Counted from the first letter of the stretch, positions 49,549 to 58,761 are shown. The stretch: 64,000 bases of DNA from Sharpea azabuensis DSM 18934 (GCF_000702165.1 NZ_JNKU01000004.1:1-64000), one strand, 5' to 3'. Numbers and translations: made by a program. The notes: generated from the sequence alone by a model not told the origin.

Positions 49549-52227
49549 TTGAAAGAAAAAATCATGTTGTTGATCATTGGAAGAATGGATCAAAATTCAT
49601 ATGAAGAATGTCAATCTGTACAATTATCAAAAGAATTGAAACTAAGCAGAAACCAAGTAACAAAACTATTAAATGAACTATTTAATGACAAGAAGCTTAT
49701 TAAAATCAAAACAAGCCCTGTTTTATATCTTTCAAGAGGTTCTCTTGAAAGTAAATATAAGAAGAAGCTTTTATCAGATGAATACAAATCATTAGATGAA
49801 TTGGAAGCTGAATTAAACAATCAGACAGAATTAAAGAACTTTGAAAAGCTTATTGGGTCTAATGAAAGCATGTATCAGATTGTAGAGAAGATTAAGGCAA
49901 CAGTATCTTACCCACCAGTAGGATTACCTATGTTGTTTTATGGACAGACTGGTACTGGTAAATCATTTATGGCTAAACTTACGTATGAGTATTGTGTAGA
50001 TACAGGCCTAATTGATGCATCTAAGAATTTTGTACAGGTGAACTGTTCAGAATATGCAAATAACCCAGAATTACTCACAGCTAATCTGTTTGGCTATAAA
50101 AAAGGTGCTTTTACAGGTGCAGATAGTGATAACTTAGGTTTATTACATTTTGCGGATGGTGGTGTATTATTCTTAGATGAAGTGCATTGTTTAAATGCAG
50201 AATGTCAAGAAAAATTATTTCTTTATATGGACCAGGGAATCTATCATTTAGTAGGTGACAACAATAAATGGTATAAATCAAAATGTAGAATTATATTTGC
50301 GACAACAGAAGAGCCACAAAAAGCATTATTAAAAACATTCCTTAGACGTATTCCAGTTATTCTTACAATTCCATCTCTTGCACAAAGAGGAGAAAATGAA
50401 AAGCTAGAACTCATGTATAGCTTTTTGAAGAACGAAGAGAAGCGTGTGAATAAAACAATTCTTATTTCATCTAACGTTTATGAGTTGTTATTGAATCACA
50501 CATTTGTAGGTAATATTGGTGAACTGACTAATACTATTCAGGCAAGCTGTGTGAGTGCATTATATAAAAGTAATTCAAATACGTTAGAAATTCATGCTTA
50601 TGATTTACCTGAAAATATTAGAAATAGTATGGATGTTTCCTCTATGATTATGAAGAAGCATAAGCTTGTCTCTCTTAACACACTTCTTCCTGTATCAGAT
50701 CAGGGTATTGTTAAAGATTTTTATCAATCATTAATTAATCTTAAAAGAGATCAGTCATTTGCAGTAAATGCACAGAATACTGTAGATAGATATTTTGAGA
50801 AACTTATATTTAATGATAATCGTGCTGGTTCAATTGATTATCTTACAAACTATCTAGAAAAGATATTTAATAATATCACTGAACATTATGGCTTTAGGAC
50901 TTCACATAATGAGTTGATTGCATTGGCTACATATGTCTCAGAATTCTCTAAAAATACATATCTCACAAATAACTGGATCAATGAGAATTATGATGAAGTA
51001 AAAAACTTAAAGAAATATCTAAAACTTGAACTTCATCGTGAATATAAAATAGGACAGGATGTTTCTCATTACTTAAAGAATAATATGAATCAGGGTATTG
51101 ATGACTTTGTAGAATGTATTATCTGTATTTGTATGATTAAGTATTTTGTACATTCTGGTGAAGATCTCACAATTGCGATTATTATTGCACATGGTTATTC
51201 AACTGCAAGTTCTATTGCAGAAGCAGCCAATAGAATGTTGAATAGTTATATATTTGATGCGATTGATATGCCGTTAGATGTGGATGTTCAAACCATTACA
51301 AGAAAGATCAATGATTACATTGCATATGTTGGTAATATCTCAAAGCTTTATTTATTGGTTGATATGGGTTCTCTTGAAGAAATATATCAGGGATTAGATA
51401 CAAGTAATGCGGATATTGCCTTAGTAAACAATATTAATACTAAATGTGCGCTAGAAATAGGACAGGGAATTAAACTCAATAAAACAGTGACTGAAGTAAT
51501 CGATTCTATTCTTAAGGAAAACATCTATAAAACGCATGTAGAACTTAAGAAAAAGAAAGAACCTATTGTGATTTGTTCTTGTGCATCAGGTCTTGGAACA
51601 GCTGATAAGATCAAAGAAATCTTATTCAATTCTTTACCTGAAGATTCTAATCTAAAGATTATTACTTATGATTATCCTGCTTTAATACGTAAACAGGTAT
51701 ATGATCAGTTAATGAATGATTATGAGGTTGTATGTGTCATTGGAACACTTGATCCAAACATTGAATCTATGAAATATATAGGCATACAAGAATTGATTAT
51801 TAACGAAAGTCAGAATGCCATAGAAGTATATTTTGGAAAGTATATGACTCAAGTTCAGATGGAGATATTCGAAAAGAATATCTTGCGTAATTTCACATTA
51901 TCCAATGTCATGAATAACTTGACTATATTAAATCCAGATAAACTACTTGAACATGTTGCGAAAGCAATTGATTATTTACAGAATATCCTACATAAGAGAT
52001 TTAAGAATAGAACATGCTTTGGGTTATATGTTCATATTTGTTGTCTTGTAGAAAGATTAGTGACAAGACAACCTATTTCAAACTTTACTGATCTTGACTT
52101 TAAAGAAAAGCATCAAGAATTTATAGATCAAGTAAATATCTCAATGAAAGAAGTTAAGACATACTACAACGTTGAGATTCCAGATGAAGAAATAGAATAT
52201 ATATACAACTATATTATTAATGATTAG
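49549..52227 (+). CDS. Sigma-54-dependent LevR-type PTS activator
   Basis: 892 residues. N-terminal HTH (SVQLSKELKLSRNQVTKLLN), AAA+ domain with Walker A YGQTGTGKS, the sigma-54 contact loop GAFTGA and Walker B FLDEVH, then PRD, an EIIA-Man-like module (TIAIIIAHGYSTASSIAEAANRML), an EIIB-Gat-like module (ICSCASGLGTADKIKEI) and a final PRD. This is the LevR/GfrR domain order; phosphorylation by the PTS sets its activity. The frame opens at 49498, but GAGGTGA is well placed before TTG at 49549. Its target is probably the PTS operon directly downstream. Confidence 0.9.
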   Translation: MKEKIMLLIIGRMDQNSYEECQSVQLSKELKLSRNQVTKLLNELFNDKKLIKIKTSPVLYLSRGSLESKYKKKLLSDEYKSLDELEAELNNQTELKNFEKLIGSNESMYQIVEKIKATVSYPPVGLPMLFYGQTGTGKSFMAKLTYEYCVDTGLIDASKNFVQVNCSEYANNPELLTANLFGYKKGAFTGADSDNLGLLHFADGGVLFLDEVHCLNAECQEKLFLYMDQGIYHLVGDNNKWYKSKCRIIFATTEEPQKALLKTFLRRIPVILTIPSLAQRGENEKLELMYSFLKNEEKRVNKTILISSNVYELLLNHTFVGNIGELTNTIQASCVSALYKSNSNTLEIHAYDLPENIRNSMDVSSMIMKKHKLVSLNTLLPVSDQGIVKDFYQSLINLKRDQSFAVNAQNTVDRYFEKLIFNDNRAGSIDYLTNYLEKIFNNITEHYGFRTSHNELIALATYVSEFSKNTYLTNNWINENYDEVKNLKKYLKLELHREYKIGQDVSHYLKNNMNQGIDDFVECIICICMIKYFVHSGEDLTIAIIIAHGYSTASSIAEAANRMLNSYIFDAIDMPLDVDVQTITRKINDYIAYVGNISKLYLLVDMGSLEEIYQGLDTSNADIALVNNINTKCALEIGQGIKLNKTVTEVIDSILKENIYKTHVELKKKKEPIVICSCASGLGTADKIKEILFNSLPEDSNLKIITYDYPALIRKQVYDQLMNDYEVVCVIGTLDPNIESMKYIGIQELIINESQNAIEVYFGKYMTQVQMEIFEKNILRNFTLSNVMNNLTILNPDKLLEHVAKAIDYLQNILHKRFKNRTCFGLYVHICCLVERLVTRQPISNFTDLDFKEKHQEFIDQVNISMKEVKTYYNVEIPDEEIEYIYNYIIND

Positions 52228-52252
52228 TGTGCCATTAATTGGCACACTTTTT
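52226..52252 (+). terminator. Terminator of the activator gene, overlapping a -24/-12-like string
   Basis: AGTGTGCCA and TGGCACACT pair perfectly around TTAAT, then T4. The right arm plus tail reads TTGGCACACTTTTTGCTT (52239-52256), which also fits the sigma-54 promoter pattern (GG, 10 bases, GC). Confidence 0.75.
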
Positions 52253-52273
52253 GCTTGTTTAAAAGTGGAAGCT

Positions 52274-52308
52274 AGTTCTACAGATTAAGCGTAACTAATC
52301 TATAAACT
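52274..52308. promoter_or_regulatory. Inverted repeat upstream of the sigma-54 promoter
   Basis: AGATTA (52282-52287) and TAATCT (52296-52301) are the core of a longer imperfect dyad from AGTT to AACT. It could be an activator or repressor site; it ends right at the -24 element. Confidence 0.5.
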
Positions 52309-52324
52309 GGCACGAAGTTTGCTT
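52308..52324 (+). promoter_or_regulatory. Sigma-54 (-24/-12) promoter of the PTS operon
   Basis: TGGCACGAAGTTTGCTT matches the sigma-54 consensus (TGGCACG, 4 bases, TTGCW) at every defined position, 31 bases before the IIA start. rpoN and a sigma-54 activator lie within 5 kb. Confidence 0.9.
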
Positions 52325-52355
52325 GAACTAAGATGAGTGGAAAGGAGTGTAAATC

Positions 52356-52769
52356 ATGGCAAAAATCATACTTGCATCACATGGAGGATTATCTTCAGGA
52401 ATGCTTGATTCAGTAAAAATGATTGTTGGGGAATTAGCTGCTGATGTAGAAACATATAGTTTGTTACCAGGACGCAATCCTAACGAATATGTCAATGAAT
52501 TAAAAGAAAGGATCAGTACTTCTTTAGAAGAATTCATAATTGTATGTGATATCAAAGGGGGTAGCGTTTATAACGCTTTAATCCAGTTGCTGGATATGGA
52601 TAATGTAGAAATTATTTCAGGAATGAACATGAATATAATTTTAGAATTAGTTATTAAAAACAGTAGCGGATGTATTGATGTTGATAATGCCTTAAAAGAA
52701 GGAAAAGAAGGAATTCAATTAAAAAATAAAGATAATATTGTCGTTAATACAGAAGACGAAGATTTCTAA
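52356..52769 (+). CDS. Mannose-family PTS component IIA
   Basis: 137 residues. Phospho-accepting His9 in ILASHGGLSSGM and the EIIA-Man fold (CDIKGGSVYNAL). Receives phosphate from HPr in the cytoplasm and passes it to IIB. AAGGAG precedes the ATG. First gene of the sigma-54 operon. Confidence 0.92.
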   Translation: MAKIILASHGGLSSGMLDSVKMIVGELAADVETYSLLPGRNPNEYVNELKERISTSLEEFIIVCDIKGGSVYNALIQLLDMDNVEIISGMNMNIILELVIKNSSGCIDVDNALKEGKEGIQLKNKDNIVVNTEDEDF

Positions 52770-52786
52770 AAAAGGAAGGTGGATTT

Positions 52787-53254
52787 ATGTTAGTAGGGTT
52801 AAGAGTTGATCATCGTTTATTGCATGGTCAGGTAGCATTTTCTTGGACAAGTGCATTAGGAGCTGATTGCATCCTGATTGCAAATACAGCAGTTACTAAT
52901 GATAATCTTAGAAAAACAGCTATTAAAATGGCAAAGCCAGCAGGAACAAAATTAGTTATTAAGAATATTGAAGATTCAATCAAAGCATTAAATTCAGGAG
53001 TAACAGATAAATACAAGTTATTTATTATTGTTGAAAGCGTAAAAGATGCTTACGAATTGATGACAAAAGCAGATATTCATTCTGTAACACTTGGTGGAAC
53101 AAAGGCTACAAATGAAACAAAGAATATTTCTAAAGCAGTGAATCTAACTGATGAAGAAATTTCATTAGTAAAGGAACTAATCGAGAGAGGTGACGAAGTT
53201 GAAATTCGAATGGTTCCAACAGATAAAAAGATGTTAGCTAAAAACGTTCTATAA
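52787..53254 (+). CDS. Mannose-family PTS component IIB
   Basis: 155 residues; active His13 in VDHRLLHGQVAFSWT and the later SVTLGGTKATNETK loop. Transfers phosphate to the incoming sugar. AGGTGG precedes the ATG. Confidence 0.92.
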   Translation: MLVGLRVDHRLLHGQVAFSWTSALGADCILIANTAVTNDNLRKTAIKMAKPAGTKLVIKNIEDSIKALNSGVTDKYKLFIIVESVKDAYELMTKADIHSVTLGGTKATNETKNISKAVNLTDEEISLVKELIERGDEVEIRMVPTDKKMLAKNVL

Positions 53255-53269
53255 AGGAGGAAAAAGATT

Positions 53270-54046
53270 ATGATGTTGAAGGCGTTTTTACTAGGCTGTA
53301 TCGCATTCTTAGGGAAATGTGATTTAGCTACAGGTACAAATCAGTTACAAAGACCTATTATTTTGGGCCCATTAGTAGGGTTAGTGTTAGGTGATCTTGA
53401 TGCAGGAATTAAGATTGGTGCAACGCTTGAACTAGCATTCTTAGGTTCTTATTCAGTTGGTGCATTTATTCCGCCAAACGTTATTGTTGGTGGTGTATTA
53501 GGAACAGCATTTGCGATTGTTACAGGTAAGGGACCTGCAGTTGCATTTACAATGGCGTTCCCAATCGCTTTACTTGCAGTAGCAATTGATAATATCTTCT
53601 TCTCATTAGTTAGACCATTGCTTGGTAAAGTAGCTGATAACTATGCTGAAAAAGGTAATGTACATATGGTAAGTGTCATTCATATGGCTACAGGGTTCTT
53701 AACATGCACAGTACTATTTTTAATGGTGTTCATTGGATTCTCAGTTGGCTCAGATGCAATGAAGAAATTTGTAGAAGCTATTCCAGCTGTTATTACTAAC
53801 GGATTAACTATCGCAACAGGTTTATTACCAGGCATTGGGTTTGCTATGTTAGCTCAGATGATCATGAATAAGAAGGTCGTACCATTCTTCTTCTTAGGAT
53901 TTGTATTATCAGCATACTTCAAATTACCAGTAGTTGGTATCGCACTCTTAGGTCTTATTATCATTTTTACAACAATTGATTTCACAGGTAAAAAAACACA
54001 GTTAGCAACAGATGTAGTAGAGGAGGATGATGACGATGACTTCTAA
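53270..54046 (+). CDS. Mannose-family PTS component IIC
   Basis: 258 residues, about seven to eight membrane segments; LGPLVGLVLGDLDAGIKIGATLELAFLG is a family region (shown in part). It forms the sugar channel with IID. GGAGG precedes the ATG; the next gene overlaps its acidic end. Confidence 0.92.
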   Translation: MMLKAFLLGCIAFLGKCDLATGTNQLQRPIILGPLVGLVLGDLDAGIKIGATLELAFLGSYSVGAFIPPNVIVGGVLGTAFAIVTGKGPAVAFTMAFPIALLAVAIDNIFFSLVRPLLGKVADNYAEKGNVHMVSVIHMATGFLTCTVLFLMVFIGFSVGSDAMKKFVEAIPAVITNGLTIATGLLPGIGFAMLAQMIMNKKVVPFFFLGFVLSAYFKLPVVGIALLGLIIIFTTIDFTGKKTQLATDVVEEDDDDDF

Positions 54047-54884
54047 AGTAGGCACACCAATCAATGCTGAAAACGGTGGCGTTATTACAGAAAAAGATTT
54101 AGTTAGAATGTTCTGGAGATCATTACCAATGGAATTCTCATGGCACTATGAAAGACAGATGCATATGGGATTTGAATTCATGGTAGGTCCAGCTCTTAAA
54201 AAGATTTATAAAGATGATCCTGAAGGATTAAAAGAAGCATTACATAGAAACTTGGAATTCTTTAACTGTACAGCTCATGTCACACCTTTCATTGGTGGTA
54301 TCACACTAGCTATGGAAGAGATGAATAGAGCAAATGATGATTTTGATGCATCATCTATCAATGCAGTAAAAGCTGCGTTAATGGGTCCTTTAAGTGGTAT
54401 TGGTGATTCACTTATCTTAGGAACTCTTCGTGTATTAGCAGTAGGTATTGGTACATCTCTTGCTATTAAGGGTAATATTCTTGGACCAATCCTATTCTTC
54501 TTAATTTTCAATATTCCTACTTTCATCTTACGTTATGTATGTGCAATTAAAGGATATGAATTAGGAGCTAACTATTTAGAAAAAGTTCAGGCCTCTGGTT
54601 TGATGGAAAAATTCATGTTAGCAGCTGCAATTTTAGGGGTTATGGTCATTGGTGGTATGACAAACGAACTAGTTGTAGCTAAAACAGCATTAAAAATCGG
54701 TAGTGGTAAGTCAGCTACACAGATTCAAAGTGTATTAGATGGTATTATGCCAGGCTTATTACCTTTAGCGGCAACTGCAATCTATTATAAGTTGTTACAG
54801 AAAAAGACAAATGTCATTCTTATGATTATTGGTACAGCCATCTTTGGCATTATCTGTGCACAATTTGGAATCTTAGCAGCTTAA
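54036..54884 (+). CDS. Mannose-family PTS component IID
   Basis: 282 residues with the IID start (ITEKDLVRMFWRSLPMEFSW), GPLSGIGDSLILGTLR and C-terminal membrane segments. AGGAGG is 9 bases before the ATG at 54036, chosen over two earlier in-frame ATGs that have no room for a binding site. Confidence 0.92.
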   Translation: MTSKVGTPINAENGGVITEKDLVRMFWRSLPMEFSWHYERQMHMGFEFMVGPALKKIYKDDPEGLKEALHRNLEFFNCTAHVTPFIGGITLAMEEMNRANDDFDASSINAVKAALMGPLSGIGDSLILGTLRVLAVGIGTSLAIKGNILGPILFFLIFNIPTFILRYVCAIKGYELGANYLEKVQASGLMEKFMLAAAILGVMVIGGMTNELVVAKTALKIGSGKSATQIQSVLDGIMPGLLPLAATAIYYKLLQKKTNVILMIIGTAIFGIICAQFGILAA

Positions 54885-54918
54885 AAAAATATTTATAAAT
54901 AAAAAAGGAGAAAATTTT

Positions 54919-55914
54919 ATGTTTAATTTTGATGAAAAGAAAGTTTATACAGATCATTTGAATGGGGTAAATATGATTCCTCAGGTAGAAAAGGTAGTAG
55001 ATAAAATTTGTGAAGATGGATATAAGAATATCTTCTTAGTTGGTATTGGTGGAACACTATTATATGCAGGACAAATTTTCCATACAGCTAGACAGTTAGG
55101 ATGCTCTTTACCATTATATTTAACTAATGCTACAGACTTCTTATATGAAGGTGATGCAAACTTTACAAAAGATTCAGTAGTAGTTGTTGCTTCATTATCT
55201 GGTCATACAGTAGAAGTAGAACAGGCTATTGATAAAGCACATGAAGTAGGTGCTAGAGTTATTGGTTATGTAGAAGTAGTTGATACTCCAATCGCAAACA
55301 AAGTTGATGAATTAGTTACAACAGTAGGTGGAGAATATTACTGGTGGTATACAGTTGTCTTAAGATTCATGAAGAATGCTGGACAATTCGATAAGTATGA
55401 TGAATTAGTATCTGATATGCAGAACTTACCAAAAGATATCGTTCAGGTATATAAAGATGCAGATGCTCAGATGAAAGAATATGCAGATAAATACTGTGAT
55501 TCATCACTTACATACTTAGTAGCTTCAGGTAACCTTGAAAACTGGGCTCAATGTTATGGTATGTGTATTATGGAAGAAATGCAGTGGATGCGCACACGTC
55601 CTATTTCAGCAGCTAACTTCTTCCATGGTTTATTAGAAGTTATCGAAAGAGATACTACAGTATTATTAATCAAGGGTGAAGATAAGACTAGACCAGAAAT
55701 GGATCGTGTTGAAAACTTTGTTGGTAAAATTTGTGCAAATGTTACAACTATCGATACTAAGAACTTTGAATTACCTGGTATCAGAGATGAATTCAGAGGT
55801 ATCTTATCTCCAATCGTAATGAGATCAGCATTCATGAGACTTAATGTTCATCTAGAACACAACAGACGTCATCCATTAGACATCAGAAGATACTATAAGT
55901 GCTTAGAATACTAA
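54919..55914 (+). CDS. SIS-domain sugar-phosphate deglycase (FrlB/GfrF-like)
   Basis: 331 residues with two SIS domains (GIGGTLLYAGQIF and SLSGHTVEVEQAID in the first; LVASGNLENWAQCYG opening the second) and a conserved tail HNRRHPLDIRRYY. The length and pairing with a sigma-54-controlled mannose-type PTS recall the Salmonella gfr operon, whose GfrE/GfrF split phosphorylated glucoselysine and fructoselysine into a hexose phosphate and lysine. That substrate is an inference; other Amadori-type compounds or amino sugars are possible. Confidence 0.8.
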   Translation: MFNFDEKKVYTDHLNGVNMIPQVEKVVDKICEDGYKNIFLVGIGGTLLYAGQIFHTARQLGCSLPLYLTNATDFLYEGDANFTKDSVVVVASLSGHTVEVEQAIDKAHEVGARVIGYVEVVDTPIANKVDELVTTVGGEYYWWYTVVLRFMKNAGQFDKYDELVSDMQNLPKDIVQVYKDADAQMKEYADKYCDSSLTYLVASGNLENWAQCYGMCIMEEMQWMRTRPISAANFFHGLLEVIERDTTVLLIKGEDKTRPEMDRVENFVGKICANVTTIDTKNFELPGIRDEFRGILSPIVMRSAFMRLNVHLEHNRRHPLDIRRYYKCLEY

Positions 55915-55924
55915 AAAGAGAAAA

Positions 55925-55953
55925 CGGGCAAGGCATTATATAATGCCTGCTCG
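55925..55953 (+). other. Strong hairpin between the SIS and HAD genes
   Basis: The 18-base palindrome AGGCATTATATAATGCCT with a CGGGC/GCTCG extension forms a long stem but lacks a T run. It may protect or process the mRNA, or terminate weakly. Confidence 0.6.
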
Positions 55954-55964
55954 TATTTATAATT

Positions 55965-56609
55965 ATGATTAAAACTGTTATTTTTGATATGGATGGTGTG
56001 ATCTTTGATAGTGAAACCATGTATATAAATGATTTGATAAGATTTTTTAAACAGCATGATATAGAAATACAAGTAAGTGATTGTATTCCTCTCATTGGTA
56101 TTGATAGTAAATTATATTATGAACATGCATACACAATGTGGAATGGAAAAATTGATTTCATGACATTTAAAAATATGCTTCAAGAATATTTTCGTTCATT
56201 AGATCGTGATTATAAAGCGGTAGTTAGACCTCAGATCTATTCCGTTTTAGAACACTTAAGCAAACATTATAAAATAGCATTAGCGTCCTCTTCTAGGTTA
56301 TATACTATTAATAATGCATTGGATCAGGCTGGTTTAAGAAAGTACTTTTCACTTATAGTAAGTGGTGAACAATTCAAAGAAAGTAAACCAAATCCAGAAA
56401 TATATTTACATACAATCAAAGAGTTAAATGTGAATAAAGATGAAGCTGTTATTATTGAGGATTCACCTAAAGGAATATTAGCTGCAAATAAAGCTGGTAT
56501 TAAGGTATTAGCTTTAAAAGATGATAAGTTTGGCTTGGATCAGAGCCAGGCAGATATAATTATTGATGAATTAAATGATATTATAAAGTTTATAGAGAAA
56601 GGGTCATAA
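55965..56609 (+). CDS. HAD-IA phosphatase / beta-phosphoglucomutase-like
   Basis: 214 residues: motif I VIFDMDGVIFDSE, motif II SSSR, motif III ESKPNPEIY and motif IV IIEDSPKGI, with a helical cap between. It may remove or move phosphate on the hexose phosphate made by the PTS/deglycase pathway. No clear ribosome-binding site precedes it. Confidence 0.85.
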   Translation: MIKTVIFDMDGVIFDSETMYINDLIRFFKQHDIEIQVSDCIPLIGIDSKLYYEHAYTMWNGKIDFMTFKNMLQEYFRSLDRDYKAVVRPQIYSVLEHLSKHYKIALASSSRLYTINNALDQAGLRKYFSLIVSGEQFKESKPNPEIYLHTIKELNVNKDEAVIIEDSPKGILAANKAGIKVLALKDDKFGLDQSQADIIIDELNDIIKFIEKGS

Positions 56610-56613
56610 AAGT

Positions 56614-57252
56614 ATGAATGCTATGTTAATTGTCGTTATAGTGATTGCTATTATTGGTACTATTCCAGTAATCATCAGAAAGAAACTCCTAAATAATTAT
56701 CTAACATTACTCCAAAACAATGATATTAAGGCAATAGAAGACTTAATGGCAACTAAACTAGCTAAGATATGTATTCCCCAATTTAATAGAGAATACTTAC
56801 TTTTAAATGTTTATCTAAAGATAAATGATGACAAACAAATAGATACTCTAGTAAACAATATAATGGATCATGTTCCTATGAATTCTAAGCAGAAGTCTGC
56901 TCTTGCACAATCAGTATTCTATAGATATGTAGATAAGAAAAATGCATCTATGATTGATTATTTGTTGGAAATGGTTAGCACAACAAATAATCATGCCCTA
57001 TGTAGACAGATGGATATGGTCAATGATACTTTAATTAAGGGTGGAAATAAGTATTATGACGAACTAAAATCTAATCTTGCAGATGTAGAATATACTAAAA
57101 ACAATGAAGATACTCCCTATCTTGAATTCTTATTATCAGTTATCTATAAGAATATGGGTAATGAATCAAAGAGTAAGGAATATAAGAATAAAGCTTTAGA
57201 AGATAGTAAAGGAACTATATATGAATCTTTAATTCATTATCAAAATTATTAG
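56614..57252 (+). CDS. Membrane-anchored helical protein, unknown function
   Basis: 212 residues. One N-terminal membrane segment (about 4-21), then an all-helical stretch whose spacing (LLLNVYLKINDDKQ; LSVIYKNMGNESKSKEYKNKAL) resembles TPR-like repeats. It starts five bases after the HAD gene and may belong to the sugar operon. I do not recognise a family. Confidence 0.55.
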   Translation: MNAMLIVVIVIAIIGTIPVIIRKKLLNNYLTLLQNNDIKAIEDLMATKLAKICIPQFNREYLLLNVYLKINDDKQIDTLVNNIMDHVPMNSKQKSALAQSVFYRYVDKKNASMIDYLLEMVSTTNNHALCRQMDMVNDTLIKGGNKYYDELKSNLADVEYTKNNEDTPYLEFLLSVIYKNMGNESKSKEYKNKALEDSKGTIYESLIHYQNY

Positions 57253-57253
57253 G

Positions 57254-57521
57254 ATGATTGAAAAGATTCCTTACCGGAAAGACAGCCTAATTACAGTTGT
57301 GATGCCAAATTTAAATTACAATATCCCTCAGAAAAAAGATACCAATCCGTTGGAAATTCAAATATTGAATATGATAAAAAAGGATAATAAAATCAGTACA
57401 AAAAATGTCAATGACGTTAGGAGTAAGTTCCAAGACTATAAAACGTCACATTAAAAATATGGGTATTGTCCGATTTATTGGTCGTGGTTTCAATGGACTC
57501 TGAGAAATAATTGATGATTAG
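57254..57521 (+). pseudogene. Decayed C-terminal end of an AlbA/RecG-like ATP-binding protein
   Basis: The frame from 57254 begins EKIPYRKDSLI, recalling the 'YP..ALREALVNAL' start of the divergent-AAA/RecG-like HTH proteins. Around 57400 the match jumps frame to LGVSSKTIKRHIKNMGIVRF and GRGFNGL, then a stop replaces the expected Trp before EIID. The middle is deleted. The intact gene would bind ATP and DNA; this copy cannot. Confidence 0.5.
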
Positions 57522-57548
57522 AAATACAATTTAACATCATTTATAGCA

Positions 57549-57587
57549 AAGCTATAAGAATTCAATAAAATGAACCTTATAGCTTTT
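57549..57587 (+). terminator. Terminator before the IS30 element
   Basis: AAGCTATAAG and CTTATAGCTT pair, followed by T5. A second small hairpin (TTATAGC/GCTATAA) overlaps its left side. Confidence 0.7.
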
Positions 57588-57600
57588 TTGCGTAGATAAT

Positions 57601-58670
57601 AAGTGCAACAACCTATAAGAATAAAAAAGTTCATGGGTTCAATGATAAAATGTGAGTGACAAAACAAACATTTATCAAGGAGAATCCCATGAACTACAGC
57701 CATCTTAACATAAATGAGAAAACAGTCATATCTTTGCTTGCTTCTTCTGACGTATCGATTCGTGAAACAGCGAAGCAGCTTGGAAGAAGTCCGAGTACGA
57801 TTTCCAGAGAATTGAAACGTAACCAAACAAATGAACGAGATTCCCGGTATATCCCTTCGAAAGCCCAGGAAACATATCAAAACAGAAAACATCATTGTGG
57901 CAGAAAATATATTTCCTGTGAGGATACGCTATCCTACGTGAAATCCAGAATAGAAGATCATTGGTCGCCTGAACAAATCGCAAATAGAAAAACAGCACAC
58001 GAAGTTCCTTCTGCATCAACGATCTATCGAATGATTCACCAGAAAAGGCTTGGTCCTATCACAATGGCACGTCTAAGAAGAAAAGGAAACTTTACAAGAC
58101 CAGCCGAAACCAGGGGAAAATTCAATGATGGCGGCAGGACAATCAAAAAACGCCCCAAAGATGTCTATAAACGAAAAGAATTAGGACATTGGGAGGGTGA
58201 TACTGTTGTATCTGGTAAAATTGATCGCAAGTGCAAATCTTCAGCCTGTTTTGTGACGCTGGCAGAGCGAAAATCAAGGATGTATATTGCGATAAAGGTT
58301 CCAAACAGAACAGCCGAAATTGTCAGCCAGGCTATCATCAAAGCATTAAAAGATTTTCCCGAAGACATGGTCAAGACGATAACGTTCGACCGCGGAAAAG
58401 AAATCGCCGGTTATGAAGATATAGAAAATGCGCTGCATTGCAGTACCTACTTCTGCGATCCATACTGTGTCTGGCAAAAAGGAAAAAATGAAAACACCAA
58501 TGGACTGTTAAGAGAATTCTATCCAAAAGGAATGGACCTATCACTTGTCGATGAAGATGAGCTAAAGCATAATCTTGAACTGATGAATAATCGGCCACGA
58601 AAGTGCCTTGGCTATAAGACACCAAATGAAGTTATGAACGAAATAGACTCACATACATCGTGTTGCACTT
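57601..58670 (+). mobile_element. Intact IS30-family insertion sequence
   Basis: About 1,070 bases. The ends carry AAGTGCAACA and its inverse TGTTGCACTT, and AAT flanks both sides as a 3-bp target duplication. It encodes one full-length transposase. A matching solo end lies at 47059-47090. Confidence 0.8.
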
Positions 58671-58672
58671 AA
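57689..58672 (+). CDS. IS30-family transposase
   Basis: 327 residues. N-terminal HTH (SIRETAKQLGRSPSTISRELKRN, cited in part) and a DDE domain: LGHWEGDTVV with the first Asp, ITFDRGKE with the second, and KNENTNGLLREFYPKG with the Glu. AAGGAG precedes ATG at 57689. The stop codon uses the two A of the flanking target duplication. Confidence 0.92.
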   Translation: MNYSHLNINEKTVISLLASSDVSIRETAKQLGRSPSTISRELKRNQTNERDSRYIPSKAQETYQNRKHHCGRKYISCEDTLSYVKSRIEDHWSPEQIANRKTAHEVPSASTIYRMIHQKRLGPITMARLRRKGNFTRPAETRGKFNDGGRTIKKRPKDVYKRKELGHWEGDTVVSGKIDRKCKSSACFVTLAERKSRMYIAIKVPNRTAEIVSQAIIKALKDFPEDMVKTITFDRGKEIAGYEDIENALHCSTYFCDPYCVWQKGKNENTNGLLREFYPKGMDLSLVDEDELKHNLELMNNRPRKCLGYKTPNEVMNEIDSHTSCCT

Positions 58673-58761
58673 TTTGACAAATCATCAATACCAATTTTGG
58701 CCGTGAGTACAAAATGAATATATAAATTATTGGATATGAATAATTAAATAAATTGAATTCA

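Noticed and set aside
55925-55953. Calling the SIS-HAD hairpin a terminator
   Set aside because: The stem is strong but followed by TATTTAT rather than a T run.
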